From: Chloroflexales bacterium ZM16-3
GTDB taxonomy: Bacteria; Chloroflexota; Chloroflexia; Chloroflexales; Chloroflexaceae
Assembly (NCBI GenBank): GCA_004138175.2
Contig: RYFE02000050.1
Location: forward strand, 1-35,728
DNA: 35,728 bases
Direction: 5' to 3'
The notes beneath the pieces were generated by a model. It saw nothing but the letters and a program-made list of their open reading frames with translations, was not told the DNA's origin and did no database searches. The translations under genes and the position numbers were made by a program. Shown piece by piece: positions 9,434-17,425 of the stretch (the stretch's first letter is position 1; every line of letters starts with the position of its first letter).

Positions 9434-9646
9434 CTATAGAAGCGACTGAGCCACAAAGGCGAGGAAAGCAACCGTGCCGATAGCAGTCACGAGCGTCCAG
9501 GCAAGGTCGCCGCGCGGGTCGCTGCGCGAGATGCCGGGGGGGAGGATAGCGAGAGTCTTCCGAAAGCGCCACGCCGAGCGGATCAGCAGGGCCTGGCCGA
9601 CCGCGACGACGATGGCGACGATCACCACAAGAGCCCAGGAGAGCAT
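9434..9646 (-). CDS. Small two-helix membrane protein upstream of ctaA-ctaB
   Basis: 70 aa. Two hydrophobic helices (about residues 4-21 and 49-67) flank a basic loop with RFRKTLAILPPGISRSDPRGDLAWTL. ATG 9646 has a GAAGGG site eight bases upstream. The hairpin shape and the W-T pair at the beginning of the second helix recall the membrane part of cytochrome oxidase subunit II, but there is no copper-binding domain. It ends 50 bp before the CtaA-CtaB fusion on the same strand, so a role in haem-copper oxidase assembly is plausible by context only. Confidence 0.7.
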   Translation of the reverse strand: MLSWALVVIVAIVVAVGQALLIRSAWRFRKTLAILPPGISRSDPRGDLAWTLVTAIGTVAFLAFVAQSLL

Positions 9647-9827
9647 GGCTCACACCCTTCACTGCCACTGCGCCGCAAGCAGCGCATTAATGGCCTCAAC
9701 TCGTGTCTTTATTCACAAGATTGATATGACTGGGATTATACCATGCGCCCAACGACTGCCGCAATCATGCAACAGTCGCTGGGCGCAATCTATTCGATCT
9801 ATGAGTGATACCTAAAAGATATGCTTA

Positions 9828-9858
9828 CCCCCAACCCCCAACCCCCAACCCCCAACCC
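9828..9858 (-). repeat. Heptamer (CCCCCAA)4 tract, G-rich on the minus strand
   Basis: Four C5 runs separated by AA and a final C3 give a 7-bp tandem array. On the minus strand it reads GGGGGTT repeats and could form a G-quadruplex in RNA or DNA. It overlaps the last base of the FHA gene's stop codon, so it would be the start of that mRNA's 3' untranslated region. Confidence 0.85.
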
Positions 9859-10724
9859 TACCGCCCGACAAACTCCAACTCCGCGCCGCCGATACGAATA
9901 CGGTCGCCGCTACGCAGCGGGCGAGACGACCCAGGCTCCACCGCCAGCTCACCGACCTGCGCCAGCCCATCGGTATTCGGCAGCACCGCCAGCTCAAAGC
10001 CGGAGTCGGCCCGGCGCACCACCGCGTGACGCCAGGCCACCCCGGCGTCCGGCAGATACAGGTCATTGCCATCATAGCGACCAATCGACGCGCTATCTGT
10101 CACCTCGCGCACCAGCCCTGCCTGCTCGCCGACGATCACCCGCAGCTCACCGCGAGCGAACACCTGGCGCGCCAGCGGGATCAGCCCGCCAATACACGCC
10201 CCAATAATCACCAGGCCAACCCCGCTCAGGGCCACCTGTGCCACACCGGCCTGCGCACGAAACAGCTGGGTCAACCCCTCGTAGAGCAATCCGCCCGCCA
10301 GGCCACCGACAAGCCCGCCCAGCGCAGCATAGGTCGCCCGCTGGGGACGCCGGCTCACCAGCAGATCGCCGAGGCCGATCAGCAGGCCCAGCAGCATCCA
10401 GCTCAGCGCGCGGCCAGCCCAGCCACCCAGCAGCGCAAGGAAGACGCCCTGAGCCAGCAGCATCCCCAGCGCCCCAGCGGCCACGCCGGCCAGCCCACCC
10501 AAAATACCATCGCGCACGGCCCGCAGCGGCTTCCCCTTCACCATCGCCCCATCGGCGGCGGCAACCAGCGCGCCAATACAGAGGCCCAGCCCCGCGCCGA
10601 CAAACGCCGCCGCCGGCCAGATCCCCCAGGTCTGGGTGACAAAGCTCCCAACCGACCACCAGCCTGCCAGCCCACCCAGCGCCCCAAACACCGCCGAGTA
10701 ATAGACCTGTAGCCGCTTACTCAT
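9858..10724 (-). CDS. Polytopic membrane protein with C-terminal FHA domain
   Basis: 288 aa. Residues 1-190 are Gly/Ala/Leu-rich helices with repeated GG-x-AGG patterns, typical of glycine-zipper membrane segments. The C-terminal 85 residues form an FHA domain (ASIGRYDGNDLYLPDAGVAWRHAVVRR, later LRSGDRIRIGGAELEFV). FHA domains bind phosphothreonine; the usual S-x-x-H is replaced by AWRHA here. The start overlaps the end of the VWA/zinc-ribbon gene by 8 nt, so the two form an operon. Together they look like a membrane signalling or surface module; the ligand is unknown. Confidence 0.85.
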   Translation of the reverse strand: MSKRLQVYYSAVFGALGGLAGWWSVGSFVTQTWGIWPAAAFVGAGLGLCIGALVAAADGAMVKGKPLRAVRDGILGGLAGVAAGALGMLLAQGVFLALLGGWAGRALSWMLLGLLIGLGDLLVSRRPQRATYAALGGLVGGLAGGLLYEGLTQLFRAQAGVAQVALSGVGLVIIGACIGGLIPLARQVFARGELRVIVGEQAGLVREVTDSASIGRYDGNDLYLPDAGVAWRHAVVRRADSGFELAVLPNTDGLAQVGELAVEPGSSRPLRSGDRIRIGGAELEFVGR

Positions 10725-12120
10725 CGCTCACCCCATTTCCTGTTCGCGCCCCTTCGCGCTCCCCCGCGTTCGTGATCCGAGCAACCACCTCTGCGCCACA
10801 CTCGGCGCAGAACGTAGCGCCGGGGAGCAGCGGGCGACCGCACATATCGCAGAACGTGCGTCGTTCGTGAGAGGCAGTGGCGGGTGCCGGCTGCGTCGCG
10901 CCACAGCGGCCACAGAACCTCGCCCCCGGCCGCAGCTGCGCGTCGCAGCTCACGCAGCGCTGGCTCGCCACAGCGGGCGCGCGGTCAGGCACAGGTGCCA
11001 CCACAATCACCGGGGGGACGACCGCCACCTGGGGCGGCGCGGATTCGGCGGCAAGCGAGGGTGCATCGCGCCGTCGCGCGGACAGGAAGCCCGGCAGCAG
11101 CAGCAGCCCGAGCAGCGGGAGAAGGAGCGCCGCGCCAACCAGCGGGCTCGAGGTTACATTAATCAAGTGGCGCTCGGTATAGCCCGCCCCCGCGCTGATG
11201 CCCGCCGCAGTCACCTGAATATCGCGCCGCGTCCCATCATAGAAAGGCCGCGGGCTCGCATAGGTCAGCTGATACTCGCCCTGTATGCTCCCGGCGAGCG
11301 AGGTGTAGAGATCAGCCAGGTCGGCCGCATCTGGGCTATAGTAGTAGGTGCCATCCGTGCCCGTGGCGATCTGGCGCAGCACACGCTCATCAACCCCGCT
11401 GTCGCCGCCGCCACTCCGCTCACCCAGGCCGACCACATACACCGGCTGGCCGGCCGCACTGGCGTAGTCGATCGCCTCGCGCATGCTGTGCGAGCTGCCG
11501 GCGTCAACTGGGCAAGAGTTTGGTTCGCGGCAGTCCTGTCCATCGGTGAGCACCAGCAGCACCCGTCGGCCCGGCTGGCCCCGCAGCAGATCAACCCCCG
11601 CAACAATCCCATCGTAGAGCGCAGTGCCGTCAGCGGGGTTCAGACGATCAATAGCATAGTGCAGAGCGCTCTGGTCATCCGTGAAGGGCGCGACCGTCCG
11701 CACACTATTGTTGAAGCTGATCAGGGCGGCATGGTCACCGGGACGCAGCAGCTGCACAAAGGCGTCAGCCGCCGCGCGGGCACCCTCGATCTTACCCGCG
11801 TCCTCCATACTGCCGGAGCGGTCGATCACCAGCGCGGTGCTGATCGCGCTGCCGCCCGCGCCAACGAAGCCAGTCAGATCGACCGACGAGCCGTCCTCAA
11901 TAATCTGGAAGTCGGACTGGGAGAGATCGGCGCGCGGGGCACCGGCGGGGTCATCCACCGAGGTGAAGATCGACACCTGCGGGTAGGCGCTCGTATCGAC
12001 CTGCGTGACACGCACCTGCCCACCGTCGCCAGAGTCCAAGCGATTGGTCGGCAGAAGCAGGGCAAGGCCCAGCATAAGGGCAAGAAAGAGGGCGACAATA
12101 ATCAGAGGTAAGCGGCGCAT
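10717..12120 (-). CDS. VWA-domain membrane protein with tandem C-terminal zinc ribbons
   Basis: 467 aa. An N-terminal hydrophobic segment (about 5-23) is followed by a short beta region, then a von Willebrand A domain with the MIDAS motif DRSGSMEDAGK and LVLTDGQDC, then a second membrane helix (about 325-345, VGAALLLPLLGLLLLPGFL). The cytoplasmic tail carries two double-Cys modules, CVSCDAQLRPGARFCGRCG and FCDMCGRPLLPGATFCAECG, which would each bind zinc. The VWA domain would lie outside the membrane and bind a metal-dependent protein partner. ATG 12120 has GGAGG eight bases upstream. The gene overlaps the FHA gene at its 3' end. Confidence 0.88.
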   Translation of the reverse strand: MRRLPLIIVALFLALMLGLALLLPTNRLDSGDGGQVRVTQVDTSAYPQVSIFTSVDDPAGAPRADLSQSDFQIIEDGSSVDLTGFVGAGGSAISTALVIDRSGSMEDAGKIEGARAAADAFVQLLRPGDHAALISFNNSVRTVAPFTDDQSALHYAIDRLNPADGTALYDGIVAGVDLLRGQPGRRVLLVLTDGQDCREPNSCPVDAGSSHSMREAIDYASAAGQPVYVVGLGERSGGGDSGVDERVLRQIATGTDGTYYYSPDAADLADLYTSLAGSIQGEYQLTYASPRPFYDGTRRDIQVTAAGISAGAGYTERHLINVTSSPLVGAALLLPLLGLLLLPGFLSARRRDAPSLAAESAPPQVAVVPPVIVVAPVPDRAPAVASQRCVSCDAQLRPGARFCGRCGATQPAPATASHERRTFCDMCGRPLLPGATFCAECGAEVVARITNAGEREGARTGNGVSDE

Positions 12121-12222
12121 AGGCGGCCTCCAGGAGTCTGAGCAATCCAGTATCTACATCGTCAGACGTAGGAGGCGCAGCAGTGGTTGCAATTACGATG
12201 GGGCTTGGGCAAAGCCCGCGCC

Positions 12223-12603
12223 TCATCGGACCGAATTGATCATCGCCGTGGCGGCATGCTCAAAATAGCCGCGCATGATCGACCGTGCCGGCTCAGCGAT
12301 TCCGACCGCATCGATCGCGGCGAGCATATGGCCTAGCCAGGCATCACGCTCGGCCTGCCCAATCACAAAAGGGGCGTGGCGCATGCGCAGGCGCGGATGT
12401 CCACGGCGCTGGCCGTACGCACCCGGCCCACCAAAATACTGCACAAGGAACAGGTACTGGTGCTCTTTGCCTGGGCCGAGATCATCGGGGAAGAGCGACC
12501 GTAGCAGCGGATCTTGCTCAACCTGGGCATAGAAATAATCCACCAGGCGTCGAAATGTCTCGGCACCGCCAACAGACTCATAGACGCTCATCTCGTCTGG
12601 CAT
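12223..12603 (-). CDS. glbO: Truncated haemoglobin (group II, GlbO-like)
   Basis: About 126 aa. The sequence YESVGGAETFRRLVDYFYAQVEQDPLLRSLFP, then HQYLFLVQYFGGP, RGHPRLRMRHAPF (containing the proximal His region) and ARDAWL-type helix G is a classic 2/2 globin of group II. The role is oxygen/NO/peroxide binding; in a phototroph facing oxygen it may protect metabolism. ATG 12603 and ATG 12591 are both reasonable starts; a TATGATAAT element at 12619-12627 on the minus strand suggests a promoter that excludes the longer reading frame starting at 12657. A 6-bp hairpin (12201-12217) lies just after the stop. Confidence 0.9.
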   Translation of the reverse strand: MPDEMSVYESVGGAETFRRLVDYFYAQVEQDPLLRSLFPDDLGPGKEHQYLFLVQYFGGPGAYGQRRGHPRLRMRHAPFVIGQAERDAWLGHMLAAIDAVGIAEPARSIMRGYFEHAATAMINSVR

Positions 12604-12879
12604 AGAATGGTACAATCCATTATCATACATCTGCAATCTGCAAGAATAGTGTAGCACGATGAAGATGACAGGGCTGGCTTACAAATCATACAAGGTGGGA
12701 GCCCGCCCCCACCGATATCCCGCACCGATCAGCGCACAGATAACAGGCGCAGGATGCGAGAAATAATGACATGAGCCACCGTATGACACGACGCATTACG
12801 CACAGCTTCTGAGCAGATTCGGCGCATTAGAGCCGCACAATGCGCCCTAGCCATAGCCCGTTCATACGAGCAATTTTGG
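12604..12879. other. Intergenic region between divergent globin and chlorosome cluster
   Basis: This part of the 488-bp gap before the first ArsA gene has no convincing coding frame. It holds the probable globin promoter (about 12619-12646, minus strand), a copy of the ATCTGCA heptamer found at 1735-1800, and a GGTGGG/CCCACC hairpin (12694-12713). I see nothing else recognisable. Confidence 0.6.
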
Positions 12880-12908
12880 TTGACACTCCCTGACAATCGT
12901 GGTACTAT
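12880..12908 (+). promoter_or_regulatory. Sigma-70-type promoter of the chlorosome cluster
   Basis: TTGACA (12880-12885) and TACTAT (12903-12908) are separated by 17 bp, a near-consensus housekeeping promoter. It would start a transcript about 180 nt before the first ArsA-type gene. All genes from here to 30985 are on the plus strand, so this may drive at least the csmA end of the cluster. Confidence 0.7.
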
Positions 12909-13091
12909 TGCAGCACAGCCAGAGAGACGCTACAACTATTTTGATACGAGTCACTTTTGGCATTTAAGCAAAAAAGCTGACCGTCCATCACAAAGCTCTC
13001 TATTATGCGGCCTCGTTGCCGCAGCGCGGTCGGTTCAGGCTACCCGCTCGCTTGGTACTAGTTTGTGCATCGCGAACCAGGAAAGGCTCAA

Positions 13092-14291
13092 ATGCGTACT
13101 CTTATCTTTACGGGAAAGGGCGGCGTGGGGAAGACCAGCGTCGCTGCGGCAACTGCACTAAGGGCTGCCGACATGGGGTTGCGCACCTTGGTTATGAGTA
13201 CCGACCCGGCGCATAGCCTGGCGGACTCGCTTGATCTCGAAGGTCCGCTCGGGCCAGATCCCGTGAAGATTGCACCCAACCTAGACGCGCTTGAGGTCAG
13301 CATCTACCACGACATCCAGTCAAACTGGGGTGTGGTGCGCGAGCACTTCTCCCAACTGATGGCCGACCAGGGCGTGCAGGGCATCCTCGCCGACGAAATG
13401 AGCGTCCTCCCCGGCATGGAGGAGGCGCTGCCGCTCATTCGCATCAAGAAGCACAAAGATGAGGGCACCTACGATCTGCTCGTGATCGACTGCGCCCCCA
13501 CCGGCGAGACGCTGCGGCTGCTCTCCTCGCCCGAGACCTTTAAGTGGGCCATGGGCATGCTGCGCGGGGCCGAGAAGTTTGTGATCAAGCCGCTCCTGCG
13601 GCCGATGAGCAAGCTCAATCCCGCCCTCAACAAGATGGTCGCCCCCACCGAGGTCTACGAGGCCGTTGACGATATGTTCGAGCAGATGGTTGGCGTCACG
13701 CAGATCCTGACCAACCCGCTTGAGACATCGGTTCGGCTGGTGATGAACCCCGAGAAGATGGTTATTAAGGAGAGCCAGCGCGCCCTCACCTATCTCTCGA
13801 TGTATGGGATGACCGTTGATACAGTGGTGGTCAATAAGATTCTACCGGTCGACCAGGACAGCGGCTACCTGAACCACTGGAAAGACGTGCAGCAGCGCTA
13901 CCTCCAAGAGGTGCAGCACTCGTTCAACCCGCTGCCCATCCGTCACGTACCCTACTATAGCGAAGAGGTTGTGGGTATCGAGAAGCTCCGTGCGATGGGC
14001 CTTGATATCTATGGCGATGTAGATCCGACGGCGATCGTCTATAAAGAGGCACCGATGGATCTTGCGAAGCTGGCCGATGGGACGTATCGCGTCAAGCTAA
14101 AGCTGCCCTTCGCCGATGTTAGCCAACTCGACCTATTCCAGAATGGAGATGAGTTGGTGGTGCAGATCGGCGATTTCCGGCGGATTATGACACTGCCGGT
14201 GAGTCTGGCCGGGCTCGAAGCGGGCCAGGCCGAGATGGAGGGGCAGTGGCTGATCGTGCCCTTCTTCGCAGCCCAGGGAGTTACGAACTAA
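13092..14291 (+). CDS. ArsA/Get3-type ATPase with C-terminal HSP20-like domain (first copy)
   Basis: 399 aa. The deviant Walker A GKGGVGKTS at residues 8-16 carries the signature Lys. Switch I is STDPAHSLADSLD, switch II DCAPTGETLRLL, and the adenine-loop motif MNPEKMVIKESQR is present, so it should be an active dimeric ATPase. The last 65 residues (from YRVKLKLPFADV to WLIVPFF) match the HSP20-like module found in bacterial ArsA homologues. No Get3-type CxxC zinc motif is seen. ATG 13092 is preceded by AGGAAAGG. Arsenical efflux is unlikely: no arsB, arsD or arsR is present and csmA follows 71 bp downstream. I infer a role in delivering or inserting chlorosome envelope proteins. Confidence 0.92.
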   Translation: MRTLIFTGKGGVGKTSVAAATALRAADMGLRTLVMSTDPAHSLADSLDLEGPLGPDPVKIAPNLDALEVSIYHDIQSNWGVVREHFSQLMADQGVQGILADEMSVLPGMEEALPLIRIKKHKDEGTYDLLVIDCAPTGETLRLLSSPETFKWAMGMLRGAEKFVIKPLLRPMSKLNPALNKMVAPTEVYEAVDDMFEQMVGVTQILTNPLETSVRLVMNPEKMVIKESQRALTYLSMYGMTVDTVVVNKILPVDQDSGYLNHWKDVQQRYLQEVQHSFNPLPIRHVPYYSEEVVGIEKLRAMGLDIYGDVDPTAIVYKEAPMDLAKLADGTYRVKLKLPFADVSQLDLFQNGDELVVQIGDFRRIMTLPVSLAGLEAGQAEMEGQWLIVPFFAAQGVTN

Positions 14292-14300
14292 CACAGGGGT

Positions 14301-14322
14301 CTACCGGGGCTCCGCCCCGTAG
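14301..14322 (+). promoter_or_regulatory. Hairpin in the csmA leader
   Basis: CTACCGGGGC and GCCCCGTAG pair with one bulged C around a 3-nt loop. It lies between the ArsA stop and the strong csmA ribosome-binding site (AGGAGGT at 14350-14356). Without a T-run it is more likely an RNA-processing or stability element than a terminator. It could raise the csmA message relative to the upstream gene. Confidence 0.5.
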
Positions 14323-14362
14323 CCTATAAGGGAGCGTCCGGTTTACCTGAGGAGGTATTTGT

Positions 14363-14608
14363 ATGGCCACGTCACGAGGCTGGTTCTCGGAGTCCGCAGG
14401 TCAGGTGGCGCAGATCGGCGACATCATGTTCCAGGGGCACTGGCAGTGGGTTTCCAACGCGCTGCAGGCCACGTCGGCAGCGGTGGAGACGATCAATCGC
14501 AACGCCTACCCCGGCATTTCCCGCAGCGGCAGCGGCGAGGGTGCGTTCAGCGCCCCCACCGTGAGCAGCTTCCGCCCGAAGCGCATCAGCTCGCGCTTCA
14601 ATCGCTAG
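14363..14608 (+). CDS. csmA: Chlorosome baseplate protein CsmA precursor
   Basis: 81 aa. CsmA binds bacteriochlorophyll a and forms the paracrystalline baseplate of the chlorosome. The segment RGWFSES, VAQIGDIMFQGHWQWVSNALQ and INRNAYPG is nearly that of Chloroflexus aurantiacus CsmA as I remember it. His26 (His25 after Met removal), in QGHWQW, is the conserved pigment ligand. In Chloroflexus the primary product is about 80 aa and the mature protein 51 aa, so a C-terminal extension is removed; here the corresponding tail begins after about residue 52 and is basic (RPKRISSRFNR). The AGGAGGT site six bases before ATG is among the best in the window, as expected for an abundant protein. Confidence 0.97.
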   Translation: MATSRGWFSESAGQVAQIGDIMFQGHWQWVSNALQATSAAVETINRNAYPGISRSGSGEGAFSAPTVSSFRPKRISSRFNR

Positions 14609-14616
14609 CCAGCTAT

Positions 14617-14704
14617 AGGGTGCAGGGGACAGGAAACAGGGAACAGCGGGCACCACGCCTCGCCACACTCTGCGTCCTGTGCCCTGTACCCTGTACTCTG
14701 TAAC
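14617..14704. repeat. Degenerate inverted heptamer repeat after csmA
   Basis: The left arm has five 7-bp units of the type GGGNACA (14617-14652). The right arm has five units of the reverse complement type (CTGTACC, 14670-14704). The array fills the gap between csmA and the next gene and its right arm ends just before ATG 14708, where no Shine-Dalgarno sequence is present. Confidence 0.8.
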
Positions 14705-14707
14705 CTC

Positions 14708-15838
14708 ATGATCAATCTGCTCTACCATAGTCATACGGTCGTCCCCGCCCACCTCGAAGAACTCGAGACGCTGAGACTGCTGGAGCGTGATGAGCAGGTG
14801 CTCGTCGCGCTTGACGGTGTGCTCCTGAACGCCGCAGGACATCGCCTGAGCGGTCCCACACTTCATGACTACTGTCTGGTGACGACGCTGCGTGTGCTGC
14901 TCTGGGCGCGCGACTACAGCGGTCACACATGCTACGCATTCCCGCTCACTGAGCTCGAATTGGTGCAGGGGGCTGGTCTCGACCCGCTCCACGCCCAGAT
15001 CTCGCTCACCTTCACGGCCTCTGAAGACGATGAAGAGGAACAGAGCTTCACGCTGACCCTGCTGCCCGTCGCCAATCTTCAGGCCGCGCTGAAGCTCATT
15101 CGTAGCGCTGCCGAGACCGCCCGAGAACTAGCTGCGACCGGAGTGGACGCACGCGAGGCCGGGCCAGAGATTCTCTCGGTGCTCGGTGAGCAGATCTATG
15201 GGCATGTCGATGGGCTCCGCCCAGGGGAGAAGCCATATCGCTGGCCCGGTGCCCCCGCACAGCCCCTGACGCCCGTTCCGGGGTTCTACCAGGACGTCGT
15301 ATCGCTGCCGCCCGAGAAGATCTATTCCGCCAGCCGACTGGCTCGTTCGGCATGGGACACGCTGCGCCGCTCATTGCGCGAGGCGGAGTTGCCCTTCGAC
15401 CTGAATGGCTCTAGTCTGCGCGATCTTACCGAGGCGGTGCGCGCCATCAACGATCTGGTGCATACGGTAGCGACCAATCCGAGCGCCCAGCAAATGGCGA
15501 TGGCGTTCCTGAACAACCGGCAGGGATCGCGCAGTGCCCCCGCCGCACCCGAAGGCCCCGCCGCAGCAGCGCCCCCGCCGCCACAGCCCGCAGCGGCTGA
15601 TGCTGCCGGTGTGTATCACGAAATCCCGTTGCGCCGCCGTGAGAATCAAGCTTCTGCGAGTCCGAAGCCCCCCACTGCCCCGCCGATGGCCGCCGCTGCC
15701 CCGCCGACGGAGCCGCCCGACCGCCGCGAGATCCCGCTGCGACGTCGCGGACCTGCCAGCTCTGGCCCACGGCCGTTCTCCCGAACCCCCATACCCATCA
15801 GCGGTTCCGGCGACGCTGATGTTGACGATGGCCGGTAG
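14708..15838 (+). CDS. PH-like domain protein with repeated EIPLRRR tail motif (paralogue of next gene)
   Basis: 376 aa, not a family I can name. Residues about 15-130 resemble a bacterial pleckstrin-like (bPH/YokE) fold: LLERDEQVLVALDGVLL, YCLVTTLRVLLWARDYSG, YAFPLTELELV. A helical middle (about 130-280) follows. The tail from about 280 is disordered and Pro/Ala-rich and holds the motif EIPLRRR twice (HEIPLRRREN and REIPLRRRGP). The next gene has the same N-terminal pattern, so the two are diverged duplicates. There is no signal peptide or membrane helix. Its place between csmA and a second ArsA gene suggests a chlorosome-associated adaptor, with the Arg motifs contacting lipid or partner proteins; this is inference. 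Confidence 0.85.
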   Translation: MINLLYHSHTVVPAHLEELETLRLLERDEQVLVALDGVLLNAAGHRLSGPTLHDYCLVTTLRVLLWARDYSGHTCYAFPLTELELVQGAGLDPLHAQISLTFTASEDDEEEQSFTLTLLPVANLQAALKLIRSAAETARELAATGVDAREAGPEILSVLGEQIYGHVDGLRPGEKPYRWPGAPAQPLTPVPGFYQDVVSLPPEKIYSASRLARSAWDTLRRSLREAELPFDLNGSSLRDLTEAVRAINDLVHTVATNPSAQQMAMAFLNNRQGSRSAPAAPEGPAAAAPPPPQPAAADAAGVYHEIPLRRRENQASASPKPPTAPPMAAAAPPTEPPDRREIPLRRRGPASSGPRPFSRTPIPISGSGDADVDDGR

Positions 15839-15910
15839 CTCGATGGGCCTGTGGATATGGCCTGTGCCGCCGACCAGCCCCCGTCAACAGACCTAGGAGG
15901 TAGTAAGATC

Positions 15911-17359
15911 ATGAGTACTCGCCCATACCTTGGCATCAATGTCGATCCGGCTAGCGCCGAGGAGATACGCCACCGAGGCATCCTCAATGAGGACGAGACC
16001 TTACTGGCGCTTTTCGACGGTATGCTGCTGGACGAGAATCGCCGCCGTATTGGAGGAGTTTCCCTCTCCGATTTTATTGCCCTCACCGACCGTAGGCTCA
16101 TTACCTGGGCGCGCGGCTTCTTCAACGACGTGATCGATAGCTTCCTCTGGCAGGATGTTGATGTGGCGAAGGCTGAGACCTGGGACCCCTGGCACGGGCG
16201 GGTGGTGCTCGCCTTCCGCTTACCAGCTGTCGCCCCACGCACTCGCCGCATCGCCGTCAAGGGGACGGCGGATGAGCGGCCCGAGGGTGAGCGCGTCATG
16301 GTCAATACGCTCGACTATATGCCTGCCGATGATGTCTCGCCGCTGTCGAACATGATCGCATGGACGGGCGACCAGGTTATCTCAAAGGTGCCCAGTCAGG
16401 CGATCATCGAAGCCTTCGCCGAGCAATTCCCCGCGCATGATCGGCAGGCGTTCTCGCCCTTCTTCTCGTCTATGACGCCAGAGCCGGCAGCTCCGCCCCC
16501 GCCGCCCACACCCATCGAGGAGCCTCGGCGGCGCTGGTGGCAGCGCAAGGCGAGCAGCGCTAGCGATTCGGCATCGGTAAACAGTGGCAACTTGATCGCT
16601 GACTATGAGAGCCGCCGTAGCGCCCAGCCCGCTGGTGATGGCACGCCAGCTCTGCCTATGTCAAACGCCGGCCAGATGCCGATTATGGTAAATCAGCCGA
16701 GCATGTACGAGGTAAGTCGCACGCTCCGGCTGCTCCTGGAAGCTCCACGCCGCCTCGCTGGGGGCGCGCGCCGCGCTGGCGAGATGATGAGCGGTGCAGG
16801 CGAACTCGTAAACGGCCTTCAGGATCCCCACGTTCGCCGCAACGCCATGCTCGGCATCTACCAAGCCGCCGCTCAGCAGGAGGCCGAAAATGGCCCCCTC
16901 GCGCCAGTAGGGCCGGTGGTGCGGGCCGTCGTTCGCTTCAGCGAGCCTCTGCCCAACGAGGATGGTGGCCAGGCACAAGTGCAAGCCCAGTCCCGTCGCC
17001 TCCAGGTGCGTGCCGCTGTCAGGCGTGACCCGCCCGTCTATGCTGGAGCCGCTGCGTCGGCAGACCTCGCGCCGGAACCTACCGCACCAGCGGTAAGACG
17101 TGCCCCGCCCGTCTATGCTGAAGCCGCTGCGTCGGCAGACCTCGCGCCGAAACCAACTGCACCAGCCACAACCGGATCGGTGCGACGTAGCATTAGCGTA
17201 CGCCGCGCTGAACCAGAGCCGATCGCTGAAGTGGAAGAGGCCGCCCCTGTACTTCGGCAGGTGCCCGTCGTCTCGCGCCGCATCACCCCTAATCGCGACA
17301 ACGCGAATCTCGCACCTCAGCAGCATCCCGTTCCAGCAGGTGTCAGCGAGGAAGAGTAA
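15911..17359 (+). CDS. PH-like domain protein with Pro/Arg-rich repeated tail
   Basis: 482 aa from ATG 15911, which follows AGGAGG; the frame is open further upstream but without a site. Residues about 15-165 match the N-terminal domain of the preceding gene (ILNEDETLLALFDGMLLDE, FIALTDRRLITWARGF, DPWHGRVVLAFRL). A Pro-rich linker with PAAPPPPPTPIEEPRRRWW follows, then a helical block, then a low-complexity tail with a 25-residue tandem duplication (VRRDPPVYAGAAASADLAPE type, DNA 17018-17092 and 17093-17167). The tail contains several Arg-pair motifs (SVRRAEPEP, VVSRRI). Soluble, no catalytic motif visible. By position it is a candidate chlorosome envelope or assembly factor acting with the flanking ArsA proteins. 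Confidence 0.85.
   Translation: MSTRPYLGINVDPASAEEIRHRGILNEDETLLALFDGMLLDENRRRIGGVSLSDFIALTDRRLITWARGFFNDVIDSFLWQDVDVAKAETWDPWHGRVVLAFRLPAVAPRTRRIAVKGTADERPEGERVMVNTLDYMPADDVSPLSNMIAWTGDQVISKVPSQAIIEAFAEQFPAHDRQAFSPFFSSMTPEPAAPPPPPTPIEEPRRRWWQRKASSASDSASVNSGNLIADYESRRSAQPAGDGTPALPMSNAGQMPIMVNQPSMYEVSRTLRLLLEAPRRLAGGARRAGEMMSGAGELVNGLQDPHVRRNAMLGIYQAAAQQEAENGPLAPVGPVVRAVVRFSEPLPNEDGGQAQVQAQSRRLQVRAAVRRDPPVYAGAAASADLAPEPTAPAVRRAPPVYAEAAASADLAPKPTAPATTGSVRRSISVRRAEPEPIAEVEEAAPVLRQVPVVSRRITPNRDNANLAPQQHPVPAGVSEEE
17018..17167 (+). repeat. 75-bp in-frame tandem duplication
   Basis: Two adjacent 75-bp units inside the Pro/Arg-rich tail encode near-identical 25-residue blocks. The second differs at a few codons (DPPVYAG to APPVYAE, PEPTAPA to PKPTAPA). 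This indicates recent expansion of the tail. Confidence 0.85.
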
Positions 17360-17425
17360 TTCGGTGCCTACGTCCCCGCTCCCACACCGGCGCGGGCACA
17401 TGGCCACGAGCACCCGGAAGGCACC

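Noticed and set aside
9384-9668. N-terminal extension of the CtaA-CtaB frame to 9668
   Set aside because: The extra 95 codons are Arg/Pro-rich, not membrane-like, and lie over the small membrane-protein gene that has its own ribosome-binding site; the haem A synthase part begins at ATG 9383.
14372-14992. 206-codon minus-strand frame across csmA and the following gene
   Set aside because: It is antisense to the well-supported csmA and crosses the heptamer repeat; codon content is that of an antisense shadow in GC-rich DNA.
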